A stretch of 64,000 nt of DNA from Rubripirellula lacrimiformis. Its GTDB lineage: Bacteria > Planctomycetota > Planctomycetia > Pirellulales > Pirellulaceae. Below are positions 37,036-45,498 of this stretch, piece after piece. The notes beneath the pieces are model-generated. The model was not told the origin of the DNA and made no database searches. It worked only from the letters and a program-made list of their open reading frames with translations. Location of the stretch: positions 4,402,001 through 4,466,000 of the forward strand of contig NZ_CP036525.1 in NCBI RefSeq assembly GCF_007741535.1. Reading direction: 5' to 3'. Made by a program: the position numbers and the translations under genes. Position 1 is the stretch's first letter, and each line of letters begins with the position of its first letter.

Positions 37036-38511
37036 TCATTCGACAGCGAAAGTCGACTGGTAAATTGGCATGCCGTTGGACTTCCAATTTTGTTCGGCCT
37101 TTAAGTTGTCAAACCATAGCGGCTGGGTATGGGATTCGCTCCACTTCCGCGCGTCGTCGACCATCGTGCGCACCAATTCCGGATGGCTTGCGCTGACATC
37201 GTTGGACTCGCTGATATCGCGATCAAGATCGAACAACTTCCATGGAGACGATGGCCCCTGTTTCGTGATCTTCCACTGGTTTCGGCGAACTCCCACGTTG
37301 TGGAATCCATTCCAGTGACGCAGTGCATAGATCGATTCATCTTGACGCGGGTTTTGGTTCGATCCGATCGAATCCCATATGTCTTTGCCGTCACACTGCG
37401 TTTCGCGTGGAATCGTGGCTCCGGCTAAACGAGCAAGAGTGGGATAGAAGTCGAGCGTCGTGACGGGATGATCAAACGTCTTGCCCGCTGAAATTTCGGT
37501 AGGCCAGTGAAAGAACATCGGGACTCGGAAGCCACCCTCACTGACACTCCCCTTCCCTTGGCTAAGCGGTGCATTGTTGGATCCAGCGCCAATCTTGCCA
37601 CCGTTGTCACTTAGGAAGATGACCAACGTATTGTCCATCGCTCCGGCCTTCTTCAGTGACTGGACCACTCGACCAACGCCTCGGTCGACGGCATACACCA
37701 TCGCCGCATAGGCGCGTCGCTTTTCGTCGTCGATGTCGGCGAATCGCTCCAAGTCGCTTTGTTTGGCTTCCAAGGGTGTATGAGGCGCGTTGTACGCTAG
37801 ATACAGAAAGAACGGTTGCTCGCCGGCGGATGCTTGGTCAATGAATCGCACCGCCTCGCGCGACAATCCGTCAGTCAGGTACTCCGTCTCGTCGACGTCG
37901 GTCCCGTTGTGTTGCAAAGGAACGATGTATTCGTTGAAGTTCGCTTTACCGGCCTTCACCTGCCGCTCGTAGATCCCGCGGGAACGGTCGGTGAAATACA
38001 TATGACCGCCGCCCAGAAAGCCATAGAAGTCATCGAATCCACGCTGGTTCGGATGGTAATCGGCGTCGATCCCCAAGTGCCACTTGCCAATCGCACCGGT
38101 AAAGTAGCCGCTGTCTTGCAGCACGCTACTGATCAACTTCTGGTCTATCGGTACACCTTGCCGGTTGTACTGTTCGATCCCCAGCCCGCTGTTGGGCAGG
38201 TTGAACGGTGCCCCAAATTTGTGCGGATACCGCCCCGACATCAGCCCCATCCGACTGGGGCCACAGAACGGGTGGGTGACGTATGCCGACGTGAACTTCA
38301 TGCCGTTGCTGGCCAACCGATCCAAGTTCGGAGTCTGGATGTCCGTCGATCCGTTGAATCCGACGTCCGCGTATCCAAGATCATCGCACAAAATCAACAC
38401 GATGTTCGGCCGCGAGCTTTGCTGTTCCGGCGTCGCGGAATGCGCCGCTTGGCTGACCACACATCCGATGGCAAGCGTAGCGAAGGTCAGCAAACAGCTC
38501 GGACGGCGCAT
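37036..38511 (-). CDS. Secreted sulfatase, N-acetylgalactosamine-6-sulfatase-like (possible S1_19 type)
   Basis: ATG 38511 gives 491 residues with a signal peptide (MRRPSCLLTFATLAIGCVVS); the frame opens 22 codons earlier inside the upstream gene. The active-site motif is FCGPSRMGLMSGRYP, with the formylglycine cysteine at about residue 83. The metal site is ILCDDLGYADVG and the second half has FLSDNGGKIGAG. It also has GKWHLG and the AYNAPHTPLEAK histidine. The architecture is that of GalNAc-6-sulfatase-like S1 enzymes; S1_19 members act on carrageenan, and the neighbouring kappa-carrageenase fits, but the subfamily is inferred by eye. A 69-base gap separates it from the GH16 gene and 13 bases from the FecR-LamG gene. 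Confidence 0.87.
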   Translation of the reverse strand: MRRPSCLLTFATLAIGCVVSQAAHSATPEQQSSRPNIVLILCDDLGYADVGFNGSTDIQTPNLDRLASNGMKFTSAYVTHPFCGPSRMGLMSGRYPHKFGAPFNLPNSGLGIEQYNRQGVPIDQKLISSVLQDSGYFTGAIGKWHLGIDADYHPNQRGFDDFYGFLGGGHMYFTDRSRGIYERQVKAGKANFNEYIVPLQHNGTDVDETEYLTDGLSREAVRFIDQASAGEQPFFLYLAYNAPHTPLEAKQSDLERFADIDDEKRRAYAAMVYAVDRGVGRVVQSLKKAGAMDNTLVIFLSDNGGKIGAGSNNAPLSQGKGSVSEGGFRVPMFFHWPTEISAGKTFDHPVTTLDFYPTLARLAGATIPRETQCDGKDIWDSIGSNQNPRQDESIYALRHWNGFHNVGVRRNQWKITKQGPSSPWKLFDLDRDISESNDVSASHPELVRTMVDDARKWSESHTQPLWFDNLKAEQNWKSNGMPIYQSTFAVE

Positions 38512-38524
38512 CAACGCAATTCGC

Positions 38525-40216
38525 TTAGTAGCCAAGTGGCTTTCCCCATTCATAAAGGCGGTGGATTTCGTCGGCATTCAGCGGTTGGCTGTAGATAGCC
38601 ATTTCGTCGATGACGCCGTTCAGGTTTCGGACCGCAAACCAGGGTGTGTCTCGAAACGGCTGTCCCCAATTCCCGATCTCGGCGGCTCCGATTTGCAGCT
38701 TGTCGATAAAGAACTTGTCGACGATCGCTTCGCTGCTGACCTGTTGACCGTTGACGTACTGCGTGACCAAGCGCTGCTCTGGATCGAATACGGCAGCCAA
38801 ATGGAACCACTGGCCGCTTTGGGCGATGTCCCAGATCGGCGGCGTAAAATAGACACGGTGCAGACCTGCGTCACGAACCACGGTTTTGCCGAATCGTTCT
38901 TTGACTCGAACGTCCTGTGTGTCGTCGACCATCACCGAAAACATCATTCGCCCGTCGTTCCGGATCTGCCAATGCACTTCGCCGGTTTCGTATCCGTCGC
39001 TCATGAACAGTGCGTTGTAGACATGATCAAGACTATCCAGCCGAACCCATGTCGAAAACGTCAGGGCGCTGAATTGTCCATCGATCCGCGTCCGAACGCG
39101 GGCTCCAATGCGGTCAAATTCAAGTCCGCTTGAACCCGCCCCAAATCGTCCTTGGGTCTTCATCACGGGACCGACCATCGTTCCGTCTCGCTGGTCTCCG
39201 CTGGCTGCTGCATTGCGGACCACTCGATCGTCCTGCTTCATTGCGATCGGATAGTAAGCGATCAGGCGCGGATCCTGCGCAGTGTCTTCGACGGATACTT
39301 TCCATTCGCTTAGCCGCAGGGCGTCCGCACTATCTCGGCGACGGGCGACGTCCCCCAGGTTGCTAAGATTGTCGAACGAATCGGAGCGACGGGTTCCACG
39401 AAGCCACTGCTGCTGGCCGGTCAACAGATGATCTCCATCATGTTCCCCGCCGCGAAGTTCGACTTCGCCGTCGATGACTTCCACGCGAGCACTTTCGGAG
39501 GTGACGTCCAACGCAAACTCGGTCCCCAGGTCGATGATCTCGGCGTCAGCCGCGGTCACCACAAAACCGCGTGCAGCGGGCGGCACATTGGCTCGCAATC
39601 GTCCCTGATGCACATGCACCGCCCAATCGGATTGAACATCCAACTCGGCTGGCCCCTCGACGATCAACGTCGCACCACAAAAGAAGTCGATCTCTGCGAT
39701 CCCTTCGTCGAACTGCAAACGTCCATCGGGAAGGATGTCACCCTCGCGATAGCTGACGCTGCCAATCGACCACTGCAAATCGGCCGATCGACGCAGCGTT
39801 GCGTGGCCCACGATGGTCTGCTCGCTAGCATCCACATCGCTGTTGGCCACCGCCGCTTCGTCGCGTCCAGCACCCAGGAAGTATCCTGCCATCCCCACTG
39901 CGATCATCAACGATGCTGCGATCGCGAACCATCGCACCGAACGAAAGCCACCGCCGTCCGATGTTGCGTCCAGCGATCCCGGTCGACGAACAGCCAACGC
40001 GTCCGACGGAAGGTCCGCCAACGATTCAGCGAACACTTCGCCCGGGTAGATCGCACAGAGCGCTTCGTGATTGTCCAGCAATTCCAGATAGCGTTTTACG
40101 GCCGCCGGGGATTCGTCAAGCAACTGGTTCAACCGGTCGCCGCCGGGTTCGGACAGTTGCCCGTCCATCATCCGCGATACCAGTGCATCAAGTTCTTGGA
40201 TGGGATCAGACTTCAT
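38525..40216 (-). CDS. FecR-domain membrane protein with C-terminal LamG/concanavalin domain
   Basis: ATG 40216 gives 563 residues; the frame is open further upstream but overlaps the sigma gene. Residues 1-60 are a helical cytoplasmic segment (IQELDALVSRMMDGQLSEPG), the position of an anti-sigma region. One transmembrane helix lies at about 95-118 (RWFAIAASLMIAVGMAGYFL). A FecR domain follows (about 135-270; AEIDFFCGATLIVEGPAEL, AEIIDLGTEFALDV). The C-terminal half (about 300-563) is LamG-like, ending in GVIDEMAIYSQPLNADEIHRLYEWG. The start overlaps the ECF sigma gene by 11 bases, so it is the likely membrane regulator of that sigma, with LamG as a possible carbohydrate sensor (inferred). 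Confidence 0.87.
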   Translation of the reverse strand: MKSDPIQELDALVSRMMDGQLSEPGGDRLNQLLDESPAAVKRYLELLDNHEALCAIYPGEVFAESLADLPSDALAVRRPGSLDATSDGGGFRSVRWFAIAASLMIAVGMAGYFLGAGRDEAAVANSDVDASEQTIVGHATLRRSADLQWSIGSVSYREGDILPDGRLQFDEGIAEIDFFCGATLIVEGPAELDVQSDWAVHVHQGRLRANVPPAARGFVVTAADAEIIDLGTEFALDVTSESARVEVIDGEVELRGGEHDGDHLLTGQQQWLRGTRRSDSFDNLSNLGDVARRRDSADALRLSEWKVSVEDTAQDPRLIAYYPIAMKQDDRVVRNAAASGDQRDGTMVGPVMKTQGRFGAGSSGLEFDRIGARVRTRIDGQFSALTFSTWVRLDSLDHVYNALFMSDGYETGEVHWQIRNDGRMMFSVMVDDTQDVRVKERFGKTVVRDAGLHRVYFTPPIWDIAQSGQWFHLAAVFDPEQRLVTQYVNGQQVSSEAIVDKFFIDKLQIGAAEIGNWGQPFRDTPWFAVRNLNGVIDEMAIYSQPLNADEIHRLYEWGKPLGY

Positions 40217-40757
40217 AACCGGTCTCCTGATCCAAGCCGCTGCGGACACATTCGGCCAACTGTTTCCGGATTCTGGATAGACGCATAGCGATGGCATCGA
40301 TCGATTTTGATACTGCCTCGGCAATCAGCGAGATCGGATGCCCGTCGCGATACCGCTGCTGCACCAGTTCCCGATCAGCGTTGGGGAGACGTTCCAAGCA
40401 GTTCCGCAGGACCGGAATCCGCTCGTCGACAGCAGCCGCTTCATCGGCTGCGGTTCGATCGATCAACTGGGACACCTTGTCGGAAAAGATCAGCCGTCCG
40501 GATCCCTCTGATTTTCGAAACGCCATCACCTGAAATTTGGCGATCGTGAACGCCCAAGCGGTAAAGCTAGATCCGTGTTGGAAATCGTCGGCCTTGCGAC
40601 ATAGGACCTCGTTGGTCCGCTGCAACACCTCCAACGTCTGCTCTCTGTCGGCCAATCGTTTTAGAATGAATCCGTACAGACGCGGCTGGATCGTTGCGAT
40701 CTGGACTGCGAAGTCTTCGGTGCCAGACGGCTCGTTAAGGGGTCCTGGTGGTGACAT
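40206..40757 (-). CDS. ECF RNA polymerase sigma factor (Rhodopirellula/Verrucomicrobium family)
   Basis: A 183-residue sigma factor of the TIGR02989 type. Region 2 shows RLYGFILKRLADREQTLEVLQRTNEVLCRKADDF, then FTAWAFTIAKFQVMAFRK. Region 4 shows LPNADRELVQQRYRDGHPIS followed by LIAEAVSKSIDAIAMRLSRIR (helix-turn-helix). It is the first gene of the seven-gene minus-strand unit that includes the carrageenase and sulfatases, and its end overlaps the FecR-LamG start by 11 bases. The pair forms an ECF/FecR module that probably induces the downstream polysaccharide genes. Confidence 0.9.
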   Translation of the reverse strand: MSPPGPLNEPSGTEDFAVQIATIQPRLYGFILKRLADREQTLEVLQRTNEVLCRKADDFQHGSSFTAWAFTIAKFQVMAFRKSEGSGRLIFSDKVSQLIDRTAADEAAAVDERIPVLRNCLERLPNADRELVQQRYRDGHPISLIAEAVSKSIDAIAMRLSRIRKQLAECVRSGLDQETGYEV

Positions 40758-40967
40758 GCTTTGTTCATAGCCGGGATACGAGAAACCTAACAGGAATTTT
40801 CAAACAGATTTCCAAATCCGTGCCAGACGACGCTGGAACCTGGACGCATGCACAGTCAGCAGGCCGTTGAACTTGGTGTGGCGTCCTCGTTTGGCGGCAG
40901 ACGGACGCTTGCCGCGACGCTGTCGATTGGCCTCAATCGCCCAAGCAAGACTGAAATTCCCGCAGGC

Positions 40968-41915
40968 TCACTTACTTTCCGCGATCGCGATCACTGCCCA
41001 CGCGGTACCCCAATCGTTAGCCGTCGCGGTAGGCTTCCGCTTGGCGGACGTCTTGGTTCCCGGCACGATCCAACGCCCCGACGGCGTCTGCGTCCGAAAC
41101 AGAAATTCGCGGGCCGAACTGAGTGAGGCTTGGTCGGCGCCGACCTTCGCGAGCGCGTACAGAGCGTATCCGGTGCCCAGCGCGTCACTGGATTCGGCGA
41201 CTCGCCATCCCCAACCACCGTCGTCATTCTGGAGGTCAATCAGACGTTGCCGCTTCGAATCCAGATCCGGATCCTTCGTTGCGTCAGCCACCAACAATCC
41301 GGCGGCGTACCATTCAATCGACTTTGGATCGACCACCGAATCGGCAAACGCAATGGCGGCATCACGATCGAAACTGGCATCCTGCTGGATCAACACCAAA
41401 GTTGTCCAAAAGGTCGTGACGGCATTGGTTTCGATCGCCGGCCTTCGCTGCAGGGGCAACTGACCACAAGCTTTCCAGGCCCCATCTTCCCCTTGCTCTG
41501 AAACCAAATTCGCAACGAAACGATCTCGCCACCCCTGATCTGTTTCGCGGGGGACTGCAAGCAGCATTGCGACCATGGTGTCAATGTTCGAGGCCATCGT
41601 GGCGTGGGGATCGACCGCCGACTTCTGTTCCGGCTTCACGAAGTTGACCACATCGGTCGCCCAAGAAGTCCAGTGTTCCAGTTCGGCAGTCAACTCGATG
41701 TCGCCGCTGCGGGCAGCAGCATGATGACTCCAGAGCAGCGTAGGAATTTGGTGGCACGACACGCAGCCGCGTTTGGCAATCCAGGAATCGCCCGCGGATG
41801 CCAAATAGGACAAGCCTCGGTCCATCACCACTTGATGACTCGGCGAGTCAGCACGTACGCCTGCCGAAAAGGCAAGAGTCAACGTAATCAGCACGGAAGG
41901 AAGGATGAATTGCAT
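40968..41915 (-). CDS. Secreted CxxCH protein with terpenoid-cyclase/prenyltransferase-like toroid
   Basis: The 315-residue precursor has a signal peptide (about residues 1-22). A heme-type motif, RGCVSCHQIPTLLW (C51, C54, H55), follows. The rest consists of alpha-alpha barrel repeats like those of squalene-hopene cyclases, with QW-type motifs QNDDGGWGWRVAES and TQTPSGRWIVPG and the segment ALGTGYALYALAKVGA. It lacks an obvious DxDD cyclase motif, so it is probably not a cyclase. Planctomycetes have such cytochrome-toroid proteins of unknown function; heme attachment by the c-type maturation system is inferred. It is transcribed toward the sigma-FecR unit but is separated from it by 210 bases. 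Confidence 0.78.
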   Translation of the reverse strand: MQFILPSVLITLTLAFSAGVRADSPSHQVVMDRGLSYLASAGDSWIAKRGCVSCHQIPTLLWSHHAAARSGDIELTAELEHWTSWATDVVNFVKPEQKSAVDPHATMASNIDTMVAMLLAVPRETDQGWRDRFVANLVSEQGEDGAWKACGQLPLQRRPAIETNAVTTFWTTLVLIQQDASFDRDAAIAFADSVVDPKSIEWYAAGLLVADATKDPDLDSKRQRLIDLQNDDGGWGWRVAESSDALGTGYALYALAKVGADQASLSSAREFLFRTQTPSGRWIVPGTKTSAKRKPTATANDWGTAWAVIAIAESK

Positions 41916-42078
41916 CCCTCCATTCTAACCGAACCCAACATCGCAAACCGACAATCCGCGTCAGACGGTGAATCGATTCGAATTTCTGGTTCGAAAAGAC
42001 AAAGCCAAGTGCGTGAAAGCGGGAGGTTCCTTTCGTGCCCCGCACCTTAGCGAAGCTCGCCAAGGGTTTGCCGACTCA

Positions 42079-42275
42079 GTGAGCCGTGATCGCGTGAGCG
42101 GCCGGGAATCCCCCCAACGCACGTGGCCTCACGGCCAGCGGCTCACCATTACCGTTGAAAGCTCCACGAAATTGACAAACCGCCAAGAGCTTCGGCCGCT
42201 ACCCGCTACCCGAGCTTCTAGGGGGAACCGTGACAGTACCGACACATTCCCGGCCGCTTACGCGTCGCGGCTCAC
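42079..42275. repeat. Imperfect ~30-bp inverted repeat of the GCGTGAGCGGCCGGG family
   Basis: The left arm (42079-42109) begins GTGAGCCGTGATCGCGTGAG and ends CGGCCGGGAA; the right arm (42247-42275) is its imperfect reverse complement (TTCCCGGCCGCTTACGCG...CTCAC). The arms flank about 140 bases with no gene. The left arm shares its core with the repeats at 29100-29500. This looks like a non-coding, mobile-type intergenic palindrome upstream of the methyltransferase gene. Confidence 0.75.
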
Positions 42276-42499
42276 GAAATCGTATGATTTCGCGGACGTT
42301 CTTGACGCCGGGGAAGCCGGTGGGATGCTTGCCGAGCGTTCTGACGACTTTCGCGACAGGTGCGTTTCCCAGGTCGCTTGCGTCGTCGCGTGGTCGATTG
42401 GCGTGCGATCGCCAACACCGGTGCCATGAACCTTTTGTGGCGCACTTCGTCTACGATTCCGGGCAGACATATTCTTTGCAGTTCAGCAGGAACGCCAGC

Positions 42500-43273
42500 A
42501 TGACCGAACCGGCCAACTCTTGGCTTGCCGCCCGTGAGACTGTCGATCGGCGCTGCCGAAGCGCCGAACTGGCAATGCAGTTCGCTGCGATGGCTACGGC
42601 CGACGTGCAGATGGTCGACCTGGGGTGCGGTACAGGCGCCAACTATCGATATTTGGCACCTCGGATGAAGCCGGACGTCACCTGGCTAGCCATTGATCAC
42701 GATGCCGAAATTCTGGAATCCGCTTCACGCTCCCTGCCCACCGAATCCGTTCAAATCCAGCGGCGGGATCTGGCGAGTGATTTTTCTGTTTTCTCGGAAT
42801 GCCCAACATCGGCATTCACCGCCTCGGCGTTCTTAGACTTGGTCTCGGAAGCCTGGATCCGCCGCTTCGTCGACTTCGTTCACGACCGACCTCTGCTGAT
42901 CGCAATGACGTCGACGGGACTGCCCATTTGGGACCCGGTCGACGAATGGGACAGCGTGATCAACGAATGCTTGGAACGGCATCAACGCAGTGACCATGGA
43001 TTTGGAAACGCGTTGGGGCCCGATGCGGTCGCCTGCCTTGCGGAGCAACTTGTCGGCAAAGGATCTGATCCGAAACTACGAAGCACCGATTGGAAGTTAT
43101 CCGCCGACGACACGCCGCTGATGAAAATGTTGATCGCCGGAATCGCTAGGCGCGTACGCTGCGATCCGGGTTCCGTCGCTATCGATGAATGGGAAGAACG
43201 TCGGTTCGAACAACTCGACCGCGCAGAATTGCAACTGACTTGGCCACATCAGGATCTGTTGTCGGTTCCCTAA
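42500..43273 (+). CDS. Class I SAM-dependent methyltransferase
   Basis: ATG 42500 gives 257 residues; a longer open frame upstream overlaps the repeat and is not used. The SAM-binding motif I is VQMVDLGCGTGANYRYL (about residues 31-48), followed by the acidic motif II in WLAIDHDAEILESA. A later motif is in VQIQRRDLASDF, which gives the conserved aspartate after the fourth strand. The C-terminal half (SVINECLERHQRSDHGFGNALGPDAV and ADDTPLMKMLIAGIA) is characteristic of small-molecule methyltransferases of this size, but I cannot name the substrate. A stem directly after the stop may end transcription. Confidence 0.86.
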   Translation: MTEPANSWLAARETVDRRCRSAELAMQFAAMATADVQMVDLGCGTGANYRYLAPRMKPDVTWLAIDHDAEILESASRSLPTESVQIQRRDLASDFSVFSECPTSAFTASAFLDLVSEAWIRRFVDFVHDRPLLIAMTSTGLPIWDPVDEWDSVINECLERHQRSDHGFGNALGPDAVACLAEQLVGKGSDPKLRSTDWKLSADDTPLMKMLIAGIARRVRCDPGSVAIDEWEERRFEQLDRAELQLTWPHQDLLSVP

Positions 43274-43299
43274 CCCCATAGTCGTCGCCGCATGGGGTT
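43272..43299 (+). terminator. Hairpin after methyltransferase gene
   Basis: AACCCCAT (43272-43279) and ATGGGGTT (43292-43299) form an 8-bp stem with a 12-base loop that starts within the stop codon. No U-run follows, so it is a possible but not certain terminator. Confidence 0.4.
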
Positions 43300-43390
43300 G
43301 ATCCGCGCACGATAGCCGATTCGCTATACTTCATTGTGACAACGAATCCGCACCTTTTCCCGCTCCTCCATTGACCACCAACGATACACC

Positions 43391-43780
43391 ATGAACGCTA
43401 TCGACACGTTCCTTGCCGCAGATAGTTTCGCGGTCGCCGGCGCCTCAGAGCGGCAACACAAATACGGCAACAAGGTGTTTCGAGCGTTGCTGGCGTCCGG
43501 TCGTACCACTTACCCGCTGAACCCGGTATCCGAACAGATCGAAGGACACAAAGCCTACGCGAAGATCGCTGACCTTCCCGTCGTGCCCGAATCGATATCG
43601 ATCATCACGCCACCGACCGTGACTCGCCAAATCGTCTCGGACGCCATCGCAGCCGGCGTCAAAAACATCTGGATGCAGCCTGGGGCAGAAGACGAAACCG
43701 CAAGTCGATTGGCTCGCGAAGCTGGGTTGAATGTGATCGACGATGGTGCGTGTGTGCTAGTGCTGCTGGCAAGGCAATGA
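43391..43780 (+). CDS. CoA-binding domain protein (YccU-like)
   Basis: A 129-residue single-domain Rossmann protein of the PF13380 type. The dinucleotide-binding stretch is FAVAGASERQHKYGNKVFRALL, followed by TYPLNPVSEQIEGHKAYAKIADLP and a C-terminal WMQPGAEDETASRLAREAGLN. These small proteins bind coenzyme A; the physiological role is unknown. It stands in a group of small plus-strand genes (methyltransferase, CoA-binding, GNAT) with short gaps. Confidence 0.88.
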   Translation: MNAIDTFLAADSFAVAGASERQHKYGNKVFRALLASGRTTYPLNPVSEQIEGHKAYAKIADLPVVPESISIITPPTVTRQIVSDAIAAGVKNIWMQPGAEDETASRLAREAGLNVIDDGACVLVLLARQ

Positions 43781-43796
43781 CGATCCGTTCTCTTTG

Positions 43797-44303
43797 GTGC
43801 CGATAGCCGTGAATCCTAAGTCATCGATCACCATCCGGCCGCTTCGGCCAGAAGACGCCGCGGCATGCTTGGACCTGTTTCGCGATACCATCCATCGAGT
43901 TTGTCACGTCGACTACTCGGCAGAACAACGAAATGCATGGGCGTCGGATCAAATCGATTCCGACGCGTGGAAGCGACGTTTCGAAGATCGATACAGTTTG
44001 GTTGCTTGCTGTAACGGTCGGATCGAAGGATTCACCGACATGACCACCGACGGCTATCTGGATCGGATATTCGTTTCCGCCGATCACCAACGAATGGGAA
44101 TCGCACGCCAGATGGTCGAAGCGTTGGTCGACTACGCTGCCAACGCGTGTATCAATCGGGTCACAACAGAATCCAGCATCACCGCGAAAGCATTTTTTGA
44201 ATCGCAAGGATTTCAGGTAACCCAAAGCCAGTCGGTTCAATGTCGCGGAGTCTGGCTGGACAATTTCAAGATGGAACTCCGCTTGCCCAAGTCGCCTACG
44301 TAA
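43797..44303 (+). CDS. GNAT-family N-acetyltransferase
   Basis: GTG 43797 gives 168 residues; a TTG three bases earlier and a GTG at 43809 are alternatives. The N-terminus ITIRPLRPEDAAACLDLFRDTI is a standard GNAT first strand and helix. Motif A lies in YLDRIFVSADHQRMGIARQMVEALVDYA, with R/QxxGxA/G as QRMGIA (acetyl-CoA pyrophosphate loop). The terminal part AKAFFESQGFQVTQSQ is GNAT motif B. It acetylates an unknown amine or amino-acid substrate. It lies 16 bases downstream of the CoA-binding gene, so the two are probably cotranscribed. Confidence 0.86.
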   Translation: MPIAVNPKSSITIRPLRPEDAAACLDLFRDTIHRVCHVDYSAEQRNAWASDQIDSDAWKRRFEDRYSLVACCNGRIEGFTDMTTDGYLDRIFVSADHQRMGIARQMVEALVDYAANACINRVTTESSITAKAFFESQGFQVTQSQSVQCRGVWLDNFKMELRLPKSPT

Positions 44304-44440
44304 AATACCGAACACCCGCTGGGGCGTCGTTCCATCACGCAAGGATCGTCGGACGTTGCTGCACCCACCTGCCATGATCCACGGCGGCAACGCCGAAACA
44401 GTTTCTTTGACCGACGACCAAACCAATCGTTCGCCCGGCG

Positions 44441-45046
44441 CTAGTGTTTGGATTCAGCCAGAAACTGATCCAAAAACCTTCGCATGAACTGCTCGCGTTC
44501 GACGGCCATCTGACGCGCCGCATCGGTGTTCATCAGCGATTTCAGTTTGAATAGTTTGTCGTGGAAATGACCGACCCCCGTTTTCGCGGTATCGGCATCC
44601 GCGACATAGAACGGTTGACCGAAGGCAGCACCGTATTCGATGGTCCGAACGATCCCGATCGCCCCCAATGCGTCCAACCGGTCGGCGTCTTGGACGACCT
44701 GACCTTCTAGTGACAATGGCTTGGCACTTTCGCCTTTGCGGAAAGAGATGTTGTCGACGATGTGAGCCACATGATCGATGGTCGCAGCATCCGCCCCCAG
44801 TTCGCCAAGAATCTGCCGACTAAACTCGGCGCTACGTTCGATGCCATCATGAAACTTTGCATCGCCGATATCGTGTAGCAACGCGGCTAATTCGACGATC
44901 AACAAGTCGCATTTGACCACCTGATGAATCGCCCGAGCCGACGCGAGCACACGAAGGACATGATCCACACCGTGCCCGGCGGCCTGTCCTGCCATCCGAG
45001 TGCGGACAATGGACTCCGTCTCCTGAACAAGTCTTTGATTCAACAC
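44441..45046 (-). CDS. HD-domain phosphohydrolase
   Basis: GTG 45046 gives 201 residues; the frame continues upstream to 45325, but that part does not resemble the family. The HD metal-site residues are H in GHGVDHVLRVLAS, then the LLHDIGDAKF motif, and D in VVQDADRLDALGA. SEFSRQILGELG and FHDKLFKLKSLMNTDAARQMA are also typical of the YedJ/YpgQ-like HD phosphohydrolase group. Members are metal-dependent nucleotide or phosphoester hydrolases; the substrate is not known. The gene is convergent with the GNAT gene. Confidence 0.86.
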   Translation of the reverse strand: MLNQRLVQETESIVRTRMAGQAAGHGVDHVLRVLASARAIHQVVKCDLLIVELAALLHDIGDAKFHDGIERSAEFSRQILGELGADAATIDHVAHIVDNISFRKGESAKPLSLEGQVVQDADRLDALGAIGIVRTIEYGAAFGQPFYVADADTAKTGVGHFHDKLFKLKSLMNTDAARQMAVEREQFMRRFLDQFLAESKH

Positions 45047-45498
45047 CGTATCCTTCTTGTCGTCTGCCAATCGATTCTCTCGCCCCGGAAATCGAAAACG
45101 TTTGCCCCCGGGGTTCCAGGCCATTCTGGGGACACGTTGTTGCAGGTTGCCAACCGGGACCACAACCCCGCCCGCTGGATCGATGCCAGCCCGACGGGCG
45201 GCGTTCGCGGTCCGGGCCCGCGTCTCGGCAGCGGCCAAAAAACGGCGGATTCCGTCCAAAACAGATTGACCGGCAAGCGGCCGAACCGCTACGCTATTGC
45301 AATTGATTCTCAACAGCAGCACCATTCGACGCAGCTAGCCAGTAGTCGAGCCAGGGATTCCAGATGGAATCGACGGCCTGATTCAGCCCGCCACGCAAAG
45401 GTTGCACCCGATAGCGCCAGACGACGCACATCGGGTCCCTTCCAGGCTGATCGCGATCCGCCGCGACAGCCTCAATCTTCCTTCGGCGAGGTAATTCA
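45047..45498. other. Intergenic region between HD gene and first TPR gene, no gene supported
   Basis: About 450 bases separate the two divergent genes. The HD frame extends through the first 280 bases, but the codon pattern there is not convincing. No promoter, terminator or repeat was identified with confidence. Confidence 0.35.
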
